A DNA stretch of 24,700 nt from ATZT02 sp046048135. Its GTDB lineage: Bacteria; Actinomycetota; Actinomycetes; S36-B12; UBA5976. Each line of letters opens with the position of its first letter. The stretch's first letter is position 1. A model generated the notes under the pieces. That model worked only from the letters and a program-made list of their open reading frames with translations, did not search any database and was not told the DNA's origin. Location: assembly GCA_046048135.1 (NCBI GenBank), contig JBJOGR010000006.1, positions 1 to 24,700 on the forward strand. Reading direction: 5' to 3'. Shown in pieces: positions 1 to 6,448 of this stretch. A program made the translations under genes and the position numbers.

Positions 1-155
1 ATTGCGGAAATAGCCGGTCCCATAAGTCCGAATAGGTGGGTCGGCCAACCTTGACCAGGAACAACCACTGCATCACTAATTGCCATTGGAATCCAAAGGC
101 TCCAAGAAATTAGCAAGGTTATGAGCATGTACGACCAAATCAGTTTTTTATTCAC
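1..155 (-). CDS. CPBP-type intramembrane protease, N-terminal fragment
   Basis: This minus-strand reading frame is open from a GTG at 155 to the window edge, so only about 51 N-terminal residues are visible. They hold a first membrane helix (ITLLISWSLWIP) and then a GLMGPAISA segment. That pattern is common at the N-terminus of CPBP (CAAX/bacteriocin-processing) membrane proteases. The catalytic EExxxR and later His motifs would lie outside the window, so the assignment rests on the N-terminus alone. An in-frame stop lies upstream at 165-167, and an AGG about ten bases before the GTG supports the start. G+C here is clearly higher than in the rest of the window, which fits a recent origin elsewhere. 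It could also be another polytopic membrane protein. Confidence 0.5.
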   Translation of the reverse strand, partial: MNKKLIWSYMLITLLISWSLWIPMAISDAVVVPGQGWPTHLFGLMGPAISA

Positions 156-308
156 GGCATTAACCTATCTGCGCGTAAATCTTGATTCAAATTGTGCTTG
201 ACGCGAAGCCGCTGAGGCGAAATCTTCGGAATAACTTCGAGATACCCTTCAACCTCCATGTCGACTTTCACCCAGCGGATACAGTTTGTGAATCTTCCCG
301 ATTCAAAG

Positions 309-488
309 TCAGGGTGCCCAAAAACGTGAAGCAAAATGGATTTCAAAATCAGCTAAATGATGGATTGCAAAAGCAGCAGACAATTCATTTTCTGGTCCTG
401 GTTTACTAAGTTCTGCATCACTTTTTGTATTAACAAATGCAGCAAATTCTATCCCTAAATCTGAATAATCTTTGGCTAATTGGTTCAT
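309..488 (-). pseudogene. truncated DinB-like protein (about 59 aa remaining)
   Basis: The start ATG at 488 overlaps the TGA of the DUF4395 gene (ATGA, 485-488), so it was probably the third gene of that operon. The 59 residues include ELSAAFAIHHLADFEIHFAS, which resembles the first helices and metal-binding His region of DinB/YfiT four-helix proteins. These proteins are normally about 150-170 residues. Here the frame reaches TGA at 309-311, just where base composition changes. None of the three downstream minus-strand frames continues a plausible DinB sequence, so loss of the 3' part fits better than one frameshift. The family includes thiol-dependent enzymes, but no function can be given for this fragment. 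It could also be a genuine short ORF. Confidence 0.5.
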
Positions 489-898
489 CTGATAAGTCTA
501 GCCTTTACTAAAAGTAGATACATTTCGCATCCTAAACAAAAATTAAACACTGAATTTAAAAATGCTGCAGCAAGAGCAAACGCTGTGGCGATTAAAAATA
601 ATGGAGTAGATCCAATTACAAATCCAGTAATTCCGACTAAACCAAATATTAAACCTACAAATTGTGCAAATTGTGGAGGTTTAACATTTTCCAAATCTCC
701 AACTTTTTTCAATCTTGATTTAATTAATGATTTGAAAATCCAACCATAAGGAGATTTTTGAGGACCAAAGCTAGCACCAATGGCCCATATAAGTGTTTGA
801 AAAACTAGTAATTCAATGCTTTCAAAATAAAGAACCGCTATCAGAACCAACATAGTAATTGTGGCACCAAATCTTGGGCCTCTTGAATCAATTTGCAT
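485..898 (-). CDS. DUF4395 family membrane protein
   Basis: This 137-residue protein matches the DUF4395 pattern. It has an N-terminal DSRGPRFGA motif, two hydrophobic helices, a loop with SPYGWIFKSLIKSRL, then two more helices and a C-terminal CLGCEMY motif. The paired Cys of CLGCEMY are a hallmark of the family and may be redox-active or bind a ligand. Its 5' end overlaps the upstream thioredoxin-like gene by 11 bases and its stop overlaps the next gene as ATGA, so translation of the three is probably coupled. DUF4395 genes often sit beside thioredoxin-fold genes, as here. The biochemical role is not established. A thiol-redox or sulfur-handling job at the membrane is inference from neighbours. 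Confidence 0.85.
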   Translation of the reverse strand: MQIDSRGPRFGATITMLVLIAVLYFESIELLVFQTLIWAIGASFGPQKSPYGWIFKSLIKSRLKKVGDLENVKPPQFAQFVGLIFGLVGITGFVIGSTPLFLIATAFALAAAFLNSVFNFCLGCEMYLLLVKARLIR

Positions 899-1334
899 TA
901 GAAGTTTCCTTTTCTTGGTTGTGTAATTTACTAAAGGTTTCTTTTAATTGATTACTTTTTGGTGCACCTATAATTCTTCCAAATTCATTTCCTTTTGAAT
1001 CAAAGAAAATAGTAGTAGGGGAACTTTTTACATGAAGTCTTCTTGCCACATCTATGTTTTTAACTGCATCTATCTGGTGTAAGGAAATATTATTGACATC
1101 ACCGATGTATTTTTCAATTTGTTTTTTAACACCCGGACAAATTGAGCAGTATTCAGTAGAAAAAAGTAAAATAGTTGCTTGATTTGATAATTCAATTGGT
1201 AAATCTAATTTGGAGAATTCGGATTCATTCGCATATTTTTTAACTAGTTTTCCCCTTGAAAAATTGAAATAAAGGCCTATCAGAGTAGATAGAATTAATA
1301 CACTCGCAATTAGAACTAAGTGATTTTGATTCAT
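888..1334 (-). CDS. membrane-anchored thioredoxin-like protein
   Basis: A single hydrophobic helix (about residues 6-23) is followed by a basic segment (R27, K29, K32, K33) and a thioredoxin fold. The redox motif is C63-S-I-C66, followed by Pro67. The SSPTTIFF segment contains the cis-Pro typical of thioredoxins. CSIC differs from the classical CGPC, so redox potential or partner choice may differ. The positive charges after the helix suggest the domain faces the cytoplasm, though this is a weak rule for one helix. The start ATG is at 1334. The gene overlaps the DUF4395 gene and is divergent from cysK across a 169-base control region. Its substrate is unknown; it may keep the DUF4395 partner reduced. 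Confidence 0.8.
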   Translation of the reverse strand: MNQNHLVLIASVLILSTLIGLYFNFSRGKLVKKYANESEFSKLDLPIELSNQATILLFSTEYCSICPGVKKQIEKYIGDVNNISLHQIDAVKNIDVARRLHVKSSPTTIFFDSKGNEFGRIIGAPKSNQLKETFSKLHNQEKETSNAN

Positions 1335-1347
1335 GTTCTTATTCTGT

Positions 1348-1362
1348 CCTATCTGATATAGG
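1348..1362. promoter_or_regulatory. inverted repeat CCTAT-N5-ATAGG, possible operator
   Basis: CCTATCTGATATAGG has perfect five-base arms around a five-base centre. It lies just upstream of a possible cysK -35 element (TTCGCA, 1363-1368) and 14 bases upstream of the divergent thioredoxin start. It could bind a regulator of either gene. No known site was recognised. Confidence 0.35.
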
Positions 1363-1391
1363 TTCGCATTTTTGCCTTAATTTCTTACAAT
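1363..1391 (+). promoter_or_regulatory. putative cysK-cysE promoter
   Basis: A -35-like TTCGCA (1363-1368) is followed after 17 bases by TACAAT (1386-1391), a 5/6 match to the -10 consensus. Transcription would begin near 1398, just before the palindrome at 1401-1419. Start-site position is inferred from spacing only. Confidence 0.4.
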
Positions 1392-1400
1392 TTGTGCGTT

Positions 1401-1419
1401 ATTGCAAACATTTTGCAAT
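1401..1419. promoter_or_regulatory. 19-bp palindrome, likely operator for cysK-cysE
   Basis: ATTGCAAACATTTTGCAAT has perfect eight-base arms with a three-base spacer. Its position just downstream of the proposed -10 element suits a dimeric repressor that blocks early transcription. No repressor gene is adjacent, and I cannot assign a regulator family. Confidence 0.5.
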
Positions 1420-1503
1420 TAATTTAGCCAAGTCGCGTGAGAAGCAATTGAGCCATAGAATTGAAAAAGCTCTCAATATGTATTCATACCGGAGGAATTT
1501 TTT

Positions 1504-2433
1504 ATGAAGGTCTATGACAACATCACCCAAGTTGTAGGAAACACCCCTTTAGTCAAATTAAACAGAATTACAGATGGGGCTAAAGCAGAAGTTTATACAA
1601 AATTAGAGTTTTATAATCCAACCGCATCTGTTAAAGATCGCATTGGAATTGCGATGATTGATGATGCAGAAAAATCTGGAAAATTAAAACCAGGTGGATC
1701 AATAGTTGAAGCAACTTCTGGTAACACCGGTATTGCTCTTGCCATGGTTGGTGCAGCCAGAGGTTACAAAGTAATTCTGACGATGCCAGATTCAATGAGT
1801 AAAGAAAGAAGAACCTTATTAAAGGCATACGGTGCACAACTTGTTTTAACTCCTGCCGCAGAAGGCATGAAGGGTGCTGTTGCAAAGGCAGAAGAAATTG
1901 GCCAAAAAGAAGGTGCAGTACTAGTTAGACAATTTCAAAATCCTGCCAATCCTGAAATTCATCGCCAAACTACAGCTCTTGAGATTTGGAATGACACAGA
2001 TGGAAAAGTTGCAGCAGTAGTTGCAGGATCAGGTACAGGTGGAACGATTACAGGAATTGGTCAAGTCTTAAAGCAAAAAAATCCAAACATAAAAATGTTT
2101 GTGGTTGAACCTGCTGCATCACCATTATTAAGTGGTGGAAACCCTGCTGGGCATCCATTACAAGGTATTGGTCCAAATTTTATTCCTGAAATTCTAGATA
2201 AGAGTGTTTACGACGAAGTATTTGATGCTCCAAATGAGGAAGCAATTAAATTCGCAAGAAGAGCAGGAGCAGAAGAGGGAATTTTGGCAGGAATATCTTC
2301 TGGAGCAGCACTTTGGGCAGCGTCACAAGTTGCAAAACGAGATGAATTTGCCGGAAAAATTGTCGTAGTTATTGTGCCATCATTTGGTGAAAGATATCTG
2401 TCAACTGCTTTGTATCAAGACTTGATGGATTAA
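1504..2433 (+). CDS. cysK: cysteine synthase A (O-acetylserine sulfhydrylase)
   Basis: This PLP enzyme condenses O-acetylserine with sulfide to make cysteine. The 309-residue length is normal for CysK. The Schiff-base lysine is K44 in ASVKDR. The substrate-binding loop TSGNTG and the phosphate-binding GSGTGGTITG loop are both present. A strong ribosome site (GGAGG) lies seven bases before the ATG at 1504. The serine acetyltransferase gene starts inside its stop codon, giving the classical cysK-cysE pair that may form the cysteine synthase complex. CysM and cystathionine beta-synthase are related, but length and motifs favour CysK. The upstream palindromes suggest control by sulfur or cysteine status. 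Confidence 0.96.
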   Translation: MKVYDNITQVVGNTPLVKLNRITDGAKAEVYTKLEFYNPTASVKDRIGIAMIDDAEKSGKLKPGGSIVEATSGNTGIALAMVGAARGYKVILTMPDSMSKERRTLLKAYGAQLVLTPAAEGMKGAVAKAEEIGQKEGAVLVRQFQNPANPEIHRQTTALEIWNDTDGKVAAVVAGSGTGGTITGIGQVLKQKNPNIKMFVVEPAASPLLSGGNPAGHPLQGIGPNFIPEILDKSVYDEVFDAPNEEAIKFARRAGAEEGILAGISSGAALWAASQVAKRDEFAGKIVVVIVPSFGERYLSTALYQDLMD

Positions 2434-2975
2434 TGATTAGATTCAAAGAAGATATTGATGCAGCGATTAAAAGAGATCCTGCACCAAAATCCAAATTAGA
2501 GTTTGTTTTAACTTCACCAGGTTTACATGCAATTTGGTTACATCGAATTACCCATTGGGTCTGGAATAAAAACTTTAAACTTATCGCTCGTTTAATGTCT
2601 CACTATCACCGTTTTTTAACAGGAATCGAAATTCATCCTGCTGCAAAAATTGGCAGACGTTTTTTTATAGATCATGGCATGGGTGTAGTAATTGGTGAAA
2701 CTGCTGAAATTGGTGATGATGTGATGTTTTATCACGGAGTGACTCTAGGTGGCAGAACTATGTCAAAAGGGAAAAGACATCCCACCATTCATGATGGAGT
2801 TTTAGTTGGAGCTGGAGCAAAAATTCTTGGAAATATCACAATTGGGAAAAACGCAATAATTGGTGCCAATGCAGTTGTAACTAAAGATGTAAAACCAGAT
2901 TCAGTAATAGTTGGTGCGGATCAAAGAGTGCTTAAGAAATCAGAATATGACGCATCTGAAATGTGGTTTATTTAG
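2433..2975 (+). CDS. cysE: serine O-acetyltransferase
   Basis: The enzyme transfers acetyl from acetyl-CoA to L-serine, giving the O-acetylserine used by the upstream cysK product. The protein is short (180 residues), the Bacillus/actinobacterial EpsC-like size. An N-terminal helical part (1-65) is followed by left-handed beta-helix hexapeptide repeats (about 66-170). The family signature DHGMGVVIGETAEIGDDV and the YHGVTLGG segment with its catalytic His are clear. Its ATG shares one base with the cysK stop (TAATG), pointing to coupling. The C-terminus ends in Ile (EMWFI), as needed for docking into the CysK active site. Its 3' end overlaps the convergent oxidoreductase gene by eight bases. 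Confidence 0.95.
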   Translation: MIRFKEDIDAAIKRDPAPKSKLEFVLTSPGLHAIWLHRITHWVWNKNFKLIARLMSHYHRFLTGIEIHPAAKIGRRFFIDHGMGVVIGETAEIGDDVMFYHGVTLGGRTMSKGKRHPTIHDGVLVGAGAKILGNITIGKNAIIGANAVVTKDVKPDSVIVGADQRVLKKSEYDASEMWFI

Positions 2976-4527
2976 AATTTATTTCTAAAACTTTCATTGC
3001 AGCATTTCTTCCAGGAATTCCGCTAACGCCTCCACCACGTTTTGCTCCAGCACCGCAAATAAAAATATTTGGAATATCTGTCTCAACACCCCAAGTATTA
3101 ATTTCTTTTTCAGTTTCAGCAAATGGCCATTGCAAAGGTCTATGAAATATATTTCCTCGCGGTAGAAATACAGATTCTTCAATATCCAGAGGGGTTTTAA
3201 CTTCAATGCAAGGATTGCCATCAATATCAAGTGCAAGACAATCTTCGATTTTTTCTTCAAAATACATATTCAAACCATCTAGATATTTTTGTTTTACAAT
3301 CTCTCGCAAATTATCATTATTATTATCAAATAGTTTTGCAGGAGTATTTAAACCAAAAAGAGTTATAGTTTGATAACCCTTTTCTTGAAGTTCTTTACTC
3401 AATATTGAAGGATCAGAAAGAGTGTGGCAGTAAATTTCAGATGGTAATAGTTCAGGCAATTGACCACTATTAGCTTCTTGAAAAGATTTATCAAGTTGGC
3501 TTAAAGTTTCGTTAACATGGAATGTGCCTTTGAACGCATCTTTTGGATCATCTCCGGATTTAAGTTTTGGAAGCCTAGTTAAAAGCATATTAATTTTCAC
3601 TTGGCAGCCTTCGAATAAATTTTTGGAGTTCTTACCTAAAAGTAGATCTAATGATTGAGGGGAAAGATTACTTAAAACAAATGATGCTTCGATTTGATGT
3701 TCAATATTATTTTTATCTACATAATTAATGAAAGCTTTTTGGCCATCAGAAGTAACTTTGGCAACTTTTGAACTTACCCTAATTTGGGCGCCAAATTGTC
3801 TTGCTTTTTGTTCCAAAGCTTTGCTTACTTGGCCCATACCACCCAGTGGAACCTTCCATTCACCATTTCCGTTACCGATTAAGTGATAAAGAAAACAAAT
3901 GTTTCCTAATAAGTCTTTATCTCGACCATCTGTAAAAGTTCCAATTAATGCATCAGTTAAAACCACACCTCTGACTAAGTCGTTTTCGAACAATTTTTCT
4001 ATAGTTTCTGTAATTGGTCTTTCAAACAACATTTCATAAGTTTCCGTATCGGTTGCAGCAATAATCAGTTCTTTAATTTCATCCTTGCTTTTTAATGGTT
4101 CTAATAGGGTAGGAGAGATTACTTTTGCTACTTTTTCCACTTTCTCATAAAAGTTTTTCCATGCTTCAAAGTCTTTCGTGTTTCCAGTTAATTTAATAAA
4201 TGATTCTCTAGTTTTTTCTCCTGGATTTCTTTCAATAAATAAACCAACTTGGTTTTGTGAAGGAGTGTATGAACCAATTGATCTAGAAATAAGATTAAGG
4301 TTTAAATCAAGTTCATCAATAATTTGTTGAGGCAGTAGTGAGACAAGGTATGAGTATCTTGAAAGGTTTGCATCTATACCTTTAAAAGTTTGAACGGAAA
4401 CCGCAGCACCCCCAACTTGATCAAGTGCTTCAAGAACCAAAACTTTTAGTCCAGCTTTTGATAAATAGGCAGCAGAAGTTAAACCGTTATGACCACCACC
4501 TAATACAACACAATCAAATTTTTCCAT
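2968..4527 (-). CDS. PYROXD2/phytoene-desaturase-like FAD oxidoreductase
   Basis: The N-terminal dinucleotide-binding motif VLGGGHNGL, at the start of the protein, and the C-terminal segment FICGAGAKRGGGVSGIPG place it in the CrtI-like amine oxidase/desaturase superfamily, nearest the PYROXD2 group. A longer in-frame start at 4596 exists. The ATG at 4527 is preferred because it puts the Rossmann motif within the first residues and leaves room for the divergent small gene. From that start the protein has 519 residues, normal for the family. No carotenoid genes are nearby, so phytoene itself is not supported as substrate. It probably oxidises or isomerises a hydrophobic compound, but the substrate is unknown. 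Confidence 0.85.
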   Translation of the reverse strand: MEKFDCVVLGGGHNGLTSAAYLSKAGLKVLVLEALDQVGGAAVSVQTFKGIDANLSRYSYLVSLLPQQIIDELDLNLNLISRSIGSYTPSQNQVGLFIERNPGEKTRESFIKLTGNTKDFEAWKNFYEKVEKVAKVISPTLLEPLKSKDEIKELIIAATDTETYEMLFERPITETIEKLFENDLVRGVVLTDALIGTFTDGRDKDLLGNICFLYHLIGNGNGEWKVPLGGMGQVSKALEQKARQFGAQIRVSSKVAKVTSDGQKAFINYVDKNNIEHQIEASFVLSNLSPQSLDLLLGKNSKNLFEGCQVKINMLLTRLPKLKSGDDPKDAFKGTFHVNETLSQLDKSFQEANSGQLPELLPSEIYCHTLSDPSILSKELQEKGYQTITLFGLNTPAKLFDNNNDNLREIVKQKYLDGLNMYFEEKIEDCLALDIDGNPCIEVKTPLDIEESVFLPRGNIFHRPLQWPFAETEKEINTWGVETDIPNIFICGAGAKRGGGVSGIPGRNAAMKVLEINSK

Positions 4528-4586
4528 GATGATATGAACAGTACTAGATATCAATATGATTTTGATTGATGTGATTGAATTAACCA

Positions 4587-4784
4587 GTGAAAACAACTAC
4601 AAAAATTGCTATTTTAGGTGGTTTAGCAGGATTCATTTTCACTCGTATTCCCTATATGGAAGATGGAAACTTTTTGATTACCAATGTAATAGTCTTAATT
4701 TCTGCAGGTTTAGCAGTTGTTTTATGGAAAGTAATAAATTATTTTTTCAGTTTGGAGTCTTATTTTGGAAATAAAAGAAAGTGA
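4587..4784 (+). CDS. small two-helix membrane protein, unknown function
   Basis: The 65-residue protein from a GTG at 4587 has two hydrophobic helices (about 7-20 and 29-50) and a basic C-terminus (GNKRK), so both ends are probably cytoplasmic. I do not recognise a family. It fills the gap between the oxidoreductase gene and the VOC gene, ends seven bases before the VOC ATG, and has window-typical composition, which supports it being real. The ribosome site is weak. TATGAT at 4555-4560 could serve as a -10 element. Another short frame overlaps it but lacks membrane-protein character. Confidence 0.55.
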   Translation: MKTTTKIAILGGLAGFIFTRIPYMEDGNFLITNVIVLISAGLAVVLWKVINYFFSLESYFGNKRK

Positions 4785-4791
4785 AAAATAA

Positions 4792-5271
4792 ATGGAATTA
4801 ACAACTTGTCTTTGGTTTAATGGCCAAGCACGTCAAGCAGCACAATTTTATACTTCAATTTTTCCCAATAGTTCAATAGAAGATCACTGGATTACGCCAA
4901 CTGAAACTCCCGGAAATAAAGAAGGGGAGGAAGTTTTTGTTAATTTTAAAATTTTCAATCAATCATTTATAGGTTTAAATGGTGGTCCCCAATTTCCTCA
5001 TTCAGAAGCTATTTCTTTTCAAATACCATGTAAAGATCAAAATGAGGTTGATCATTATTGGAATTTATTAACTAAAGATGGCGGTCAAGAAAGTCAGTGT
5101 GGATGGCTGAAAGATAAATTTGGCATTTCTTGGCAAGTAATTCCAAATGAAATGGGTCAATATTTAAATGGGGCAGATTCACAAGGCTCAAAGCGAGCCA
5201 CTGAAGCAATGTTGAAAATGAAAAAAATTAATTTAGAAATACTTAAAAAAGCTTATTTAGGTATTAATTAA
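4792..5271 (+). CDS. PhnB-like VOC family protein
   Basis: This 159-residue protein belongs to the glyoxalase/bleomycin-resistance (VOC) superfamily, PhnB/3-demethylubiquinone-methyltransferase-like subgroup. Typical features are the opening TTCLWFNGQARQAAQFYTS, the GLNGGPQF strand, the SFQIPC strand and the GGQESQCGWLKDKFGISWQV motif. Family members bind a divalent metal and act on small molecules, but most PhnB-like proteins have no proven reaction. The name must not be read as phosphonate metabolism or quinone methylation, since no such genes are nearby. The stop overlaps the convergent lexA stop by four bases. Confidence 0.85.
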   Translation: MELTTCLWFNGQARQAAQFYTSIFPNSSIEDHWITPTETPGNKEGEEVFVNFKIFNQSFIGLNGGPQFPHSEAISFQIPCKDQNEVDHYWNLLTKDGGQESQCGWLKDKFGISWQVIPNEMGQYLNGADSQGSKRATEAMLKMKKINLEILKKAYLGIN

Positions 5272-5960
5272 ATCTTTCTCATAACAGTGACTACGCGGCC
5301 TAAAATTTTAGCGTGATCACCATTAATTGGCTCATAGTTAGGATTTGCCGGCATTAGCCAAACATGACCATCTTTTCGTTTTAAAGTTTTAACAGTTGCT
5401 TCATCACCTAAAAGGGCAGCAACAATTTCTCCATTTTGAGCATCATCTTGTTTTCTAACAACAACTTTGTCACCATGGCAAATTGCTGCATCAATCATTG
5501 AATCTCCCACAACTTCTAACATGAAAAGTTCGCCTGTGCCGACCATTTCTTTAGGTAAAGGATAAATCGCTTCAATTGATTCTTCAGCCAAAATCGGTCC
5601 ACCTGCTGCAATTCGACCAACTAGTGGAACAAAAGTTGCTTCCGGTGATTGCTCACCTGCAACTCCACCAATCAAACCATCGATAGCAACCCCAGATTTA
5701 TTTGGAATTGTTAAATCAATAGCTCTTGGGGAATTAGGATCGCGTTTAATAAAACCTTTTCTTTCCAATGCAGATAATTGATGAGCCACAGATGCTGGAG
5801 AGGCAAGACCCACTAAATCTGCGATCTCTCGAACCGTTGGCGGAAAACCTCTATCTTTAACGGCGTCTTGGATAACGATCAAAATCTTTCTCTGACGATC
5901 GGTTAGACCATCGCCATCAGGGCTAATTTGAGCTATATCTGTGTCTGGTTTATTTATCAT
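5268..5960 (-). CDS. lexA: LexA, SOS response repressor
   Basis: LexA represses DNA-damage genes and cleaves itself when RecA filaments form. The N-terminal winged helix (LTDRQRKILIVIQ, then PTVREIADLVGLASPASV) reads DNA. The cleavage Ala-Gly lies in GRIAAGGP. The catalytic Ser is in VVGDSMIDA and the Lys in EATVKTLKR. The frame extends upstream to 6050, but the ATG at 5960 gives 230 residues, the usual size, and leaves the SOS boxes outside the gene. No ribosome site sits at normal distance from this ATG, and a predicted promoter would start transcription at the A of the ATG, so lexA may be leaderless. Boxes at 5980-5993 and 5993-6006 imply autorepression. Confidence 0.96.
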   Translation of the reverse strand: MINKPDTDIAQISPDGDGLTDRQRKILIVIQDAVKDRGFPPTVREIADLVGLASPASVAHQLSALERKGFIKRDPNSPRAIDLTIPNKSGVAIDGLIGGVAGEQSPEATFVPLVGRIAAGGPILAEESIEAIYPLPKEMVGTGELFMLEVVGDSMIDAAICHGDKVVVRKQDDAQNGEIVAALLGDEATVKTLKRKDGHVWLMPANPNYEPINGDHAKILGRVVTVMRKI

Positions 5961-5966
5961 ACCTAA

Positions 5967-5995
5967 AGAGTAGCCTAATCGAACAAATGTTTCAA
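5967..5995 (-). promoter_or_regulatory. putative lexA promoter
   Basis: On the minus strand TTGAAA (5995-5990) is followed after 17 bases by TACTCT (5972-5967), which keeps the key T, A and final T of a -10 box. The expected start is about 5960, the first base of the lexA ATG. The element is covered by the SOS box at 5980-5993. Confidence 0.45.
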
Positions 5996-6006
5996 ACACC
6001 TGTTCG
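5980..6006. promoter_or_regulatory. two abutting imperfect SOS boxes (lexA side)
   Basis: CGAACAAATGTTTC (5980-5993) differs from CGAAC-N4-GTTCG at two positions. CAAACACCTGTTCG (5993-6006) differs at one. They share base 5993 and lie over the proposed lexA promoter, suited to graded autorepression. Confidence 0.7.
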
Positions 6007-6013
6007 AAAAAAC

Positions 6014-6043
6014 TTGCCAAATGTCGCAACTGTGTGCAATAAT
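6014..6043 (+). promoter_or_regulatory. putative promoter of the LysM gene
   Basis: TTGCCA (6014-6019, 5/6) is followed after 18 bases by AATAAT (6038-6043, 5/6). The expected start near 6050 falls inside the perfect SOS box, so bound LexA would block initiation. Confidence 0.55.
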
Positions 6044-6057
6044 CGAACAAATGTTCG
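6044..6057. promoter_or_regulatory. perfect SOS box (LexA operator)
   Basis: CGAACAAATGTTCG matches CGAAC-N4-GTTCG exactly, and the flanking bases extend the palindrome to 16. It sits between the -10 element and the ATG at 6071 of the LysM gene. Confidence 0.9.
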
Positions 6058-6070
6058 AAAGAAGGGCAAT

Positions 6071-6388
6071 ATGGCTACCTTAGCTCAAGTATCAACTCCA
6101 ACTTTACGTTTGACAAAAAGAGGCCGATTCGTGGTCATTTTGGCAACTTTAATCGCAATATCCGCCTTCGCAGCACCTTCTTTAACCTCATCAGCAAAAG
6201 CAAGCCTTGATCAAGCAGACAACAAGAGTCAATTAGTAGTAGTTTCTCCTGGCGAAACACTATGGACAATTGCCTCGCGGGTAAATCCGGAAGCTGACCC
6301 GCGAGCAGTTATTGAAGATATTAAAAGTTTGAATGTTTTGGAAGGTTCAAGTCTTTATGCAGGACAAGTATTAAGAATTCCTTCATAA
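6071..6388 (+). CDS. LysM membrane protein, SOS division-inhibitor candidate (ChiZ/DivS-like)
   Basis: The 105-residue protein has a basic N-terminus (TLRLTKRGR), one membrane helix (about 20-38) and an external LysM peptidoglycan-binding domain (about 58-104, with VSPGETLWTIASRV). ATG 6071 is chosen over an upstream in-frame start at 5987 because GAAGGG (6061-6066) lies at proper distance and the SOS box would otherwise be inside the gene. In Mycobacterium (chiZ, Rv2719c) and Corynebacterium (divS), a LysM-type gene beside lexA delays division after DNA damage. Bacillus yneA is a parallel case. Position, topology and the perfect SOS box all match that role, but the division block itself is inferred. 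I see no hydrolase domain. Confidence 0.85.
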   Translation: MATLAQVSTPTLRLTKRGRFVVILATLIAISAFAAPSLTSSAKASLDQADNKSQLVVVSPGETLWTIASRVNPEADPRAVIEDIKSLNVLEGSSLYAGQVLRIPS

Positions 6389-6393
6389 TCTAG

Positions 6394-6422
6394 TTGATTT
6401 CACATACCCCCTAGGGTATATT
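6394..6422 (+). promoter_or_regulatory. putative promoter of the cstR-like operon
   Basis: TTGATT (6394-6399) and TATATT (6417-6422, 5/6) are separated by 17 bases. The operator at 6404-6419 fills the spacer and touches the -10, so a bound repressor would exclude RNA polymerase. Confidence 0.55.
6404..6419. promoter_or_regulatory. CsoR/CstR-type operator
   Basis: ATACCCCCTAGGGTAT has ATACCC/GGGTAT arms around four bases. This C-tract/G-tract palindrome with A/T ends is the usual form of CsoR-family operators. It lies between the -35 and -10 elements, 30 bases before the gene for a CsoR-family repressor, so autoregulation is expected. Confidence 0.75.
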
Positions 6423-6448
6423 GTTTAATACATAATCTTAGGGGACAA

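Noticed and set aside
152..346. Minus-strand ORF of 64 codons as a frameshifted remainder of the DinB-like gene
   Set aside because: Reading all three frames past 311 gave no DinB-like helix pattern, and the base composition differs, so truncation is preferred.
182..409. Plus-strand ORF of 75 codons over the left-end junction
   Set aside because: It runs antisense to the truncated DinB-like gene, has no ribosome site and no recognisable motif, and spans the composition break.
1447..1477. ATTGAG...CTCAAT hairpin in the cysK leader as a riboswitch or attenuator
   Set aside because: Arms are only six bases with a long AT-rich loop, and there is no T-run or conserved riboswitch core.
2968..4527. 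Naming the FAD oxidoreductase as phytoene desaturase (crtI)
   Set aside because: The C-terminal motif fits the PYROXD2 branch better, and no carotenoid biosynthesis genes are adjacent.
4556..4774. Alternative 72-codon ORF overlapping the small membrane protein
   Set aside because: It is rich in Cys, Phe and Ser without membrane pattern, overlaps the better candidate in another frame and starts inside the divergent control region.
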